From positions 1 to 19,147 of the forward strand of contig CAMDAL010000021.1 of the NCBI GenBank assembly GCA_945888565.1: DNA of 19,147 nt, in the 5' to 3' direction. The translations under genes and the position numbers were made by a program. Every line of letters starts with the position of its first letter. Within the stretch, counting starts at the first letter, position 1. The notes below the pieces were generated by a model. That model did not search any database, was not told where the DNA came from, and saw only the letters and a list, made by a program, of their open reading frames with translations. Source of the stretch: Devosia equisanguinis. GTDB taxonomy: Bacteria > Pseudomonadota > Alphaproteobacteria > Rhizobiales > Devosiaceae. This document shows positions 13,894-19,147 of the stretch, piece by piece.

Positions 13894-15828
13894 ATGGATG
13901 CAGCGGTCCAGGGACTGATAGCCAACCTGGCTATGGTTGGCGTGTTCGCCGCAATGTGGACACTGCTGGGCGACGCTGTGGAACGCCTGCCGGTCTGGGG
14001 CCGAGGTGCCGGGCTCGGCCTGCTGATGGGCCTCGGGGCGGTCGCCATGATGTCGCTGCCGGTAGTCATTCGACCCGGCCTTTTTCTCGACCTTCGCGTG
14101 TCGCTGGTGGCCCAGGCGGCCTTGTTCGGTGGACCGATCGGGGCGCTGGTGGCCGTGGTGGTCGCCGGGGCGTATCGCGTGATCCTTGGAGGAGCCGGGA
14201 TCGTGCCAGGGCTGGTGCTGATAGGCTTGGGCGCCGTCATGGGGCTCGGCGTCCATGCCCTGACCCGAGGGCAGGCAGTGCGACGCATGGATGTCGTGCT
14301 GCTGGCGCTCGGCGCGATGCTCGTCAGCCTGCTGACGCTGCTGCTGATCCCCACGGCGATGATCGAGACGGCGCTGCCGAACCTCATCGTGGCGGTTCCG
14401 GCGATAGCCTTCCTCGCGACACTGCTGGGCGGAATGGCCATGCATACCGACGAGGGGCGGCGACGCACGGAACGGCTCAACCAGACGTTCCGGCAAGTGA
14501 TCGAGACACTGCCGGAAGCGCTGAACGTCAAGGACTTGCAGGGCCGCTTCGTCATTGCCAACGCGGCGACGGCCCGGCTGATGCGCGCGCCGGATGCGGC
14601 ATCGCTGATCGGCAAGAGCGACGCAGACTTCTATCCGCCCGACATCGCGGCGCAATTCGGCCGCGACGAGGAAAGCGTGCTGCGCGAGGGGACCAGCAAG
14701 GAACTGGAACAGCGCCTCGCCTTCGACGACGGAACGGAGATCTGGCTCTCGACCCTCAAGACGCCGTTGACCGACGCAGAGGGACATCCGGTCGCGCTCG
14801 TCACGCATAGTCGCGACTTCACGGCGCGCAAGACGCTGGAGCAGGAGCTTGACCGTGCGCGTTCCCAGCTCGAGGGCGCGATGTCGGGGATGGCCGACGC
14901 GCTGATCGCCTTCGACAAGGACGCCAACATCATCTTCTGCAACGACCAGTACCGTCGCCTCTTCCCGCTGACCGCAGACATGCGGGTGCCGGGGCGGAAC
15001 CTCCGCGAGATCCTGCGTGTCGCCCATGAGCGCGGCGAGGAGGCTCAGATGGAGCCTGACGAGGTTGAGGCCTGGATCGACGATGCCGTAACCGGACTGC
15101 ACGAGCAGCGGGACCGCGAAATTCACCTCGCCGACGGCCGCTGGCTGCACTCCCGCGCCAGGGCGCTGTCCGATGGCACCGCGCTGACCGTGATCTCGGA
15201 CGTTTCGAGCATCAAGCGCGCCGAGGAGGCGCTGACGGAGGTCAACAAACACCTCAAGCAACTCGCCGCCACCGATGCGCTGACCGGGCTGATGAACCGC
15301 CGGACGTTCGACGAGATGCTCGCCAAGGAGTTCTCGCGCAGCGCCCGCCATCACCATCCGCTCAGTGTGCTCATGGTCGACGTCGACTACTTCAAGTCGT
15401 TCAACGATACCTATGGCCACCAGGCCGGCGACGGGGCGTTGCGTGCCGTAGCCAAAGCGCTGAAGGAGGTCGCGCGCCGACCTGCCGACATTGTGGCGCG
15501 CTATGGCGGCGAGGAGTTCGCCATCGTGCTCCCCGATACCGATACCGAGGGCGCAACGGCAGTGGCGGAGCTGCTCTGCGAGGCGGTCCGCCAGCTGCGA
15601 ATTCCCAACGGCCGGAGTTCGCGCGGTGTGGTGACGGTCAGTGTCGGCATCGCCACCGGCAGCCGCAGCAACCTCCTTCCGGCGCCCGAAGATCTGGTTC
15701 GGCAGGCCGACGCTGCGCTCTACCTCGCCAAGGGCCAGGGCCGGGACGGAGTGCAGGCCTACGGCGACGCGGAGCAGGGCGGGTCAACCCGCAATGGCGG
15801 CGCTGCGGAGATTCGATCAGCATCATAA
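13894..15828 (+). CDS. Membrane diguanylate cyclase: 5TM sensor, two PAS domains, GGDEF
   Basis: This 644-residue inner-membrane signalling enzyme is predicted to make cyclic di-GMP from two GTP. About six hydrophobic spans lie within residues 5-184 and resemble the 5TM-5TMR_LYT sensor (phrases VIRPGLFLDLR and ALFGGPIGAL). Two PAS domains follow at about 192-312 and 325-440, the first with LPEALNVKDLQGRFV and the second a PAS-7-like DALIAFDKDANIIFCN. The GGDEF domain (about 455-625) has DALTGLMNRR, VDVDYFKSFND, the active-site GGEEF at 538-542 and an RPAD inhibitory site at 529-532 exactly five residues before it, so an active, product-inhibited cyclase is expected. No EAL domain is seen. The sensed signal is unknown. 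It stands alone, with a structured 313-nt region upstream. Confidence 0.92.
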   Translation: MDAAVQGLIANLAMVGVFAAMWTLLGDAVERLPVWGRGAGLGLLMGLGAVAMMSLPVVIRPGLFLDLRVSLVAQAALFGGPIGALVAVVVAGAYRVILGGAGIVPGLVLIGLGAVMGLGVHALTRGQAVRRMDVVLLALGAMLVSLLTLLLIPTAMIETALPNLIVAVPAIAFLATLLGGMAMHTDEGRRRTERLNQTFRQVIETLPEALNVKDLQGRFVIANAATARLMRAPDAASLIGKSDADFYPPDIAAQFGRDEESVLREGTSKELEQRLAFDDGTEIWLSTLKTPLTDAEGHPVALVTHSRDFTARKTLEQELDRARSQLEGAMSGMADALIAFDKDANIIFCNDQYRRLFPLTADMRVPGRNLREILRVAHERGEEAQMEPDEVEAWIDDAVTGLHEQRDREIHLADGRWLHSRARALSDGTALTVISDVSSIKRAEEALTEVNKHLKQLAATDALTGLMNRRTFDEMLAKEFSRSARHHHPLSVLMVDVDYFKSFNDTYGHQAGDGALRAVAKALKEVARRPADIVARYGGEEFAIVLPDTDTEGATAVAELLCEAVRQLRIPNGRSSRGVVTVSVGIATGSRSNLLPAPEDLVRQADAALYLAKGQGRDGVQAYGDAEQGGSTRNGGAAEIRSAS

Positions 15829-15972
15829 TTGGACATTGCCGCTGACGCTTTCTAAGGTGCTCACCGAGGAGAGGAGCATCACGGGGTCGTCAGGCCCGTC
15901 GAGCGCTCCACGTTGCGAATTGCAGCACCGGCGAACCTCGTGGTTCAGTCGGTGCTCTGGAGGAGACTTGCC

Positions 15973-16863
15973 GTGGAGGCTGGGTTTGGCCCGCCGCTGA
16001 TGGGCGCCCTGCGCGACCCGGAGGCGGCGATTGCGCGCCGCCGTTACGTGATCGGCCGCGTCGCCATCTACGGCGTGCTGGTGATCTTCGCGCTGATCTA
16101 CGCCTTTCCGGCCTACCTGGTGATCTCGGGCGCCTTTCGCACCGGCGCCGACGTGGCGGCGCACGGCCGCATCTCGCTGCCGACCAGTTTTTCGTTCGAG
16201 CCGTTCATCCGCGCCTGGACGTCAGTGTGCGTCACCGGCCGCTGCAACGGCATTCAGCAGAATTTCTACAACTCGCTGATCATGGTGATTCCGGCGACCA
16301 TCATCTCGACGGCGGTCGGGGCGATGGCCGGCTACGTGCTCTCCAAGTGGCGCTTCCGCGGCTCGAACGTCATCTTCCTGATGATCGTCGCCGGTGTGTT
16401 CATCCCCAGCCAGACGACGCTGCTGCCCTGGGCCTGGATCGTCGGCAAGGTCGGCCTCGCCAACAATGTGCTGGCGCTCATCATCATCCATTCGGTGCAG
16501 ACGCTCTGCTTCTCGACCCTGTTCTGCCGCAACTTCTATGCCGGCGTGCCGGATGAACTGATCAAGGCGGGGCAGGTGGATGGCGCCGGGTTCTGGCGCA
16601 TCTACCTCAAGGTGATCCTGCCGATCTCGCCACCGATCCTGATCGTGACGGTGATCTGGCAGTTTACGTCGATCTGGAACGAGTACCTGTTCGGCATGGT
16701 GTTCACCTCGGGCAGCCAGCAGCCGATCACAGCGGCGGTGATGGGCGTGGGCAGCGGTTCATCCGCCGCCGCAGTGATGATTGCCGCCGGGCCACCGATC
16801 CTGATCTACCTGTTCGGCGGCCGCTTCTTCATCCGCGGCCTGACGCAGGGCGCTATCAAGTAG
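15973..16863 (+). CDS. Carbohydrate ABC transporter permease, MalG type
   Basis: This 296-residue inner-membrane permease belongs to the sugar ABC importer family. Six hydrophobic spans are visible, starting with IYGVLVIFALIYAFPAYLVI. The coupling-helix (EAA) motif appears as DELIKAGQVDGAGFWRIYLK followed by VILPIS, and the C-terminus FGGRFFIRGLTQGAIK is the usual MalG-type ending. GTG 15973 is chosen because GGAGGAG (15959-15965) lies 7 nt upstream; an upstream TTG at 15913 in frame lacks one. The matching MalF-type permease, ATPase and solute-binding protein are not beside it: the cyclase gene lies before it and a toxin-antitoxin pair after it. It may work with partners elsewhere or be left over from a disrupted operon. 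Substrate unknown, though the sugar-acid genes around it suggest a sugar. Confidence 0.88.
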   Translation: MEAGFGPPLMGALRDPEAAIARRRYVIGRVAIYGVLVIFALIYAFPAYLVISGAFRTGADVAAHGRISLPTSFSFEPFIRAWTSVCVTGRCNGIQQNFYNSLIMVIPATIISTAVGAMAGYVLSKWRFRGSNVIFLMIVAGVFIPSQTTLLPWAWIVGKVGLANNVLALIIIHSVQTLCFSTLFCRNFYAGVPDELIKAGQVDGAGFWRIYLKVILPISPPILIVTVIWQFTSIWNEYLFGMVFTSGSQQPITAAVMGVGSGSSAAAVMIAAGPPILIYLFGGRFFIRGLTQGAIK

Positions 16864-16896
16864 GGGGCAAGCTGCGATCTGGCCTGTCAATCGTTG

Positions 16897-16935
16897 GTTG
16901 ACACAAGTCTGTCGTGTCGCGTACCTGTTGACACA
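16897..16935 (+). promoter_or_regulatory. Candidate promoter/operator of the higBA pair
   Basis: GTTGACACA occurs twice, 30 nt apart (16897-16905 and 16927-16935), each containing a perfect -35 consensus TTGACA. Between them GTGTC (16914-16918) forms inverted repeats with both GACAC sequences (16900-16904 and 16930-16934). The second copy runs into the higB ATG. The symmetric half-sites fit an autoregulatory HigA/HigBA operator. A -10 box is not clear (TACCTG at 16922-16927 is the best match). Confidence 0.5.
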
Positions 16936-17213
16936 TGGAAATCGGGAGCATCAAGCACAAGGCGCTGCGAAAGCTGCTCGAGCAGGGGGACACGAAGGGC
17001 GTGATCGAAGTGGAGCGGGCCGTTGACATGATCGCCTTCCTCGCCGCCGCGCAATTCGAAGAACTCGGAACGCCACCAAATTTCGGTTTCCATGCTCTGA
17101 CAGGCGATCGGAAAGGCGTCTACGCCATGACGGCAACGAAGAACTGGCGACTGACCTTTGCCGTGTCGGATGAGAATACAATTATCGACCTCGACCTTGA
17201 GGATTATCACTGA
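16935..17213 (+). CDS. higB: HigB-type toxin of a type II toxin-antitoxin system
   Basis: This 92-residue protein of the RelE/ParE superfamily, HigB group, is a ribosome-dependent mRNA endonuclease in characterised members. Recognisable parts are the opening IGSIKHKALRKLLEQGDTKG, the FHALTGDRKGVYAMT strand pair, KNWRLTFAV and the ending DLDLEDYH, all in the family order and at normal length. There is no ribosome-binding site in front of ATG 16935, and the promoter-like repeats touch the start codon, so the message could be leaderless. The stop overlaps the higA start by one base (TGATG), so the pair is translationally coupled with the toxin first, as usual for higBA. Confidence 0.9.
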   Translation: MEIGSIKHKALRKLLEQGDTKGVIEVERAVDMIAFLAAAQFEELGTPPNFGFHALTGDRKGVYAMTATKNWRLTFAVSDENTIIDLDLEDYH

Positions 17214-17515
17214 TGGCTATCAGGCTTCACGCTTCGATCTACGTTCATCCCGGTCCCTGGCTCAGGCGGCAGGCCGTTGCGCCGCATGGCATCAACGTGA
17301 AGGAACTGGCCCAGCATCTTGGTGTCTCCCGCCAGAACCTGAGCAATGTTTTGAATGGACATACGGCGCTTTCGGCAGACATGGCCATCCGCTTCGAGAA
17401 GGCATTTGGACTGAAGGCTGAAACCCTGCTGAGGATGCAGGCTGCCTATGACCTCGCCCAGGCCAGGGGGCGCGAGGACGATATCAAGGTTACGCCGCTT
17501 CCAAAGGCGGCTTAG
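17213..17515 (+). CDS. higA: HigA-type antitoxin, helix-turn-helix repressor
   Basis: This 100-residue antitoxin neutralises HigB and represses the operon. The opening IRLHASIYVHPGPWLR corresponds to the usual HPGEILR start of HigA proteins. An XRE-type helix-turn-helix spans about residues 27-65 (VKELAQHLGVSRQNLSNVL then NGHTALSADMAIRFEKAFG). The last about 30 residues are a loosely structured tail. It begins within the toxin's stop codon, and ends 10 nt before the next gene, so readthrough into the sugar-acid genes is possible. Confidence 0.92.
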   Translation: MAIRLHASIYVHPGPWLRRQAVAPHGINVKELAQHLGVSRQNLSNVLNGHTALSADMAIRFEKAFGLKAETLLRMQAAYDLAQARGREDDIKVTPLPKAA

Positions 17516-17525
17516 GGGGAAACAC

Positions 17526-18449
17526 ATGGACAGGACCAGTTTTCGCGGCATCTTCGTCATCGTCACGACGCCGTTCACCGCCGACCTGCGGCTCGACGAG
17601 GAGGGGCTGGAGGCGACGATGGAGTTCTGCCTGGCGGCGGGGGTACATGGCGTTGTCGCCAATGCTCTGGCCAGCGAGGGGGGATATCTCAGCGAAGCGG
17701 AGCGCAAGCGGGCCGCCGAGATCGTCGTCGGGCGGGCGAAGGGCAGGGTGCCGTCGATCGTTGCCGTTTCGGCACCGCATCATTCGATTGCAGCGGACTA
17801 TGCCAGGCAGGCCGAAGCGCTGGGCGCCGACGCGGTGATGGCGCTGCCGCCGACGCTGCACCCGTCCACCATCGCCGACCTCAAGGCCCACTACCGCGCC
17901 ATCGGTGCGGCCACGGCGCTGCCGCTGGTGATCCAGAACGTCATCGGGCAGGGGGCGACGACCATGAGCGCGGCGCTGATTGCCGAACTGGTCAACGAGA
18001 TCCCGACGGCCCGCTTCGTGAAGGAAGAGTCGGGCTACCCGGCCCAGACCGTCGGTGAGATCATCCGGCTCTGCGGTGACAAGGTCGAGGGCGTGATGGG
18101 CGGCCGTGCCGGCAAGACGCTGCTCGAGGAAGTGCGCCACGGCGTGTCCGGCACCATGCCGGCCTGCGAGATCGCCGACGTCCACGTGGCCCTGTGGCAC
18201 GCCATCGAGGCGAAGGACGACAGGCGGGTGCGCGGTATCTTCAACCGGTTGCTGCCGCTCCTCGACATGGAGAGCAATTACGGCATGCCGCTGATGAAGG
18301 AGGTGCTGAAAATGCGCGGCGTCATCGGTAGCGCTGCCGTGCGCCAGTCCGGCTTCCGCATGCTCGACGACCATGCGCGGGAGGAAGCCGCGACCATCAT
18401 GGACGACCTGACCGAATACATGCTGCCGGCATACCGGCACCGCCGCTGA
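17526..18449 (+). CDS. DHDPS-superfamily protein, L-2-keto-3-deoxyarabonate dehydratase-like
   Basis: This 307-residue TIM-barrel protein belongs to the class I aldolase/DHDPS (DapA) superfamily. The Schiff-base Lys166 is present in ARFVKEES. The catalytic Tyr of DapA (LYxVPxR) is replaced: the strand reads LVIQNVIGQG with Gln137 at that place, and the TTGES pyruvate-binding motif is NALASEGG. The IQN element, KEES phrase, GGRAGKTLLEE and LPLLDMESNYG resemble L-2-keto-3-deoxyarabonate dehydratases, which make alpha-ketoglutarate semialdehyde and are about 309 residues long. It is therefore not a second DapA. GGGGA at 17516-17520 precedes the ATG. It starts 10 nt after higA and 11 nt before a sugar-acid dehydratase gene of the enolase superfamily, which would supply its substrate. 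Confidence 0.85.
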   Translation: MDRTSFRGIFVIVTTPFTADLRLDEEGLEATMEFCLAAGVHGVVANALASEGGYLSEAERKRAAEIVVGRAKGRVPSIVAVSAPHHSIAADYARQAEALGADAVMALPPTLHPSTIADLKAHYRAIGAATALPLVIQNVIGQGATTMSAALIAELVNEIPTARFVKEESGYPAQTVGEIIRLCGDKVEGVMGGRAGKTLLEEVRHGVSGTMPACEIADVHVALWHAIEAKDDRRVRGIFNRLLPLLDMESNYGMPLMKEVLKMRGVIGSAAVRQSGFRMLDDHAREEAATIMDDLTEYMLPAYRHRR

Positions 18450-18460
18450 GGGAGAGAGAC

Positions 18461-19147
18461 GTGACTGGGACTGACACGATCGAGAATGCCATCAACCGCA
18501 ACTCGCAGCCGACGGAGCTGCGCATCACCGACATGCGGCTGGCGGTGGTGGCCGCCAACTACGACTATCCGATCCTGAAGATCGACACGAACCAGGGCGT
18601 CTACGGGCTCGGCGAAGTGCGCGACGCCGGTCACGCGACCAATGCGCTGCAGTTCAAGTCGGTGCTGCTCGGGCAGAACCCCTGCAATGTCGACATGATC
18701 TTCCGTGCCATCAAGCGCTTCGGCGGCTGGGGCCGCGAGGGCGGCGGCGTCTCGGGCATCGAGATCGCGCTGATGGACCTGATAGGCAAGGTCTACGGCG
18801 TGCCATGCTACCAGTTGCTCGGTGGCAAGTACCGCGACAAGATCCGGCTCTATGGCGACACGCCGACGCCCGACAACCCGACGCCGGAGGACTTCGTGGC
18901 GGCGGTGAAGGGCCGGCGGGCCCGCGGGCTCACCTGGATCAAGTTCGACCTGCGGCCGAGCCTGTTCGAGACCGGCGATGAGCCGCTGATCGGCCACGAC
19001 GCGCCGTACGAGACGCAGTTCGAGATGGGCAGGTGGTTCAAGGCACCGATGGCCGGGCGTGGCGTGAAGCTGACCGACGCGACCATCGAGCGCGCCGCGC
19101 ATGTCGTGGGCGAGGTGCGGGCTGCCGTCGGCAAGGACGTGCAGCTC
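18461..19147 (+). CDS. Mandelate racemase/muconate lactonizing-type sugar-acid dehydratase, 3' partial
   Basis: The first 229 residues of an enolase-superfamily enzyme are present; the frame stays open to the window end. GTG 18461 follows GGAGAGAG by a few bases and lies 11 nt after the preceding stop. The N-terminal capping domain (about 20-130) has TDMRLAVV, YDYPILKIDTNQGVYGLGE (36-54) and SGIEIALMDLIGKVYGVP (98-115) followed by YQLLGGKYRDK, all standard for this family. The barrel begins with IRLYGDTPTP and TWIKFDL, where the usual K-x-K base motif reads K161-F-D163. Most of the catalytic barrel with the metal ligands is outside the window. Members of this group dehydrate acid sugars such as galactonate, arabonate or xylonate to 2-keto-3-deoxy acids, fitting the adjacent KDA-dehydratase-like gene. 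Exact substrate unknown. Confidence 0.87.
   Translation, partial: MTGTDTIENAINRNSQPTELRITDMRLAVVAANYDYPILKIDTNQGVYGLGEVRDAGHATNALQFKSVLLGQNPCNVDMIFRAIKRFGGWGREGGGVSGIEIALMDLIGKVYGVPCYQLLGGKYRDKIRLYGDTPTPDNPTPEDFVAAVKGRRARGLTWIKFDLRPSLFETGDEPLIGHDAPYETQFEMGRWFKAPMAGRGVKLTDATIERAAHVVGEVRAAVGKDVQL

Noticed and set aside
13711..15420. A 569-residue complementary-strand frame opposite the diguanylate cyclase gene
   Set aside because: It has a low-complexity composition (Gln/Arg/His) and no family features, while the + strand has PAS and GGDEF motifs.
15913..15972. Upstream TTG start for the ABC permease
   Set aside because: There is no ribosome-binding site there, whereas GTG 15973 has GGAGGAG at the right distance.
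1..19147. tRNA, rRNA genes, transposases, integrases or prophage genes
   Set aside because: I found no cloverleaf with CCA end, no rRNA signature and no recombinase-like protein on either strand.

Overview
The window looks like a chromosomal segment of a high-GC alphaproteobacterium, most likely in the order Hyphomicrobiales and possibly Devosia-like. This is inferred from four things: the acidic alphaproteobacterial porin, the linked slt / dapA / smpB core genes, a C-terminal helical domain otherwise known from Rhizobiales NuoE and L21 proteins, and FAH-family sugar-acid genes. I cannot name the genus with certainty.

Region 1 (1-6071, + strand) concerns the cell envelope. It opens inside a porin gene, whose 3' end is closed by a strong rho-independent terminator. 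Three closely spaced genes follow. The first encodes a 1112-residue protein of tandem BON-like repeats ending in an OmpA peptidoglycan-binding domain. The second encodes a 37-residue single-span membrane protein. The third encodes a membrane-anchored, Pro/Ala/Val-rich protein whose C-terminal domain resembles the helix-hairpin-helix-like tails of Rhizobiales NuoE/L21. Charge distribution suggests that the first protein faces the periplasm and the other two face the cytoplasm, so the set could form a trans-envelope assembly.

Region 2 (6078-9218, - strand) holds a soluble lytic transglycosylase gene followed by an alpha/beta-hydrolase-fold protein. That protein appears to have lost all three catalytic residues (nucleophile Ser to Gly, acid Asp to Glu, His to Ser). 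It ends only 6 nt from the convergent gene of region 1.

Region 3 (9219-10850) is a divergent intergenic region and then dapA and smpB on the + strand. The dapA leader contains a terminator-like hairpin with a T6 tract 20 nt before the start codon.

Region 4 (10970-13580) is a two-gene sugar-acid unit: an FAH-family dehydratase like 2-keto-3-deoxy-D-xylonate dehydratase, and an aldehyde dehydrogenase that would fit alpha-ketoglutarate semialdehyde. Together they match the last steps of a Weimberg-type pathway.

Region 5 (13581-16863) has a structured 313-nt intergenic stretch, a membrane 5TM-PAS-PAS-GGDEF diguanylate cyclase, and a MalG-type sugar ABC permease without partners in view.

Region 6 (16864-19147) contains a HigBA toxin-antitoxin pair behind a promoter-like region with two exact TTGACA boxes. 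It is followed by a DHDPS-superfamily protein of the L-2-keto-3-deoxyarabonate dehydratase type and by the 5' part of a mandelate racemase/enolase-superfamily sugar-acid dehydratase that runs off the window. Regions 4 and 6 can be read as two feeder routes that converge on alpha-ketoglutarate semialdehyde.
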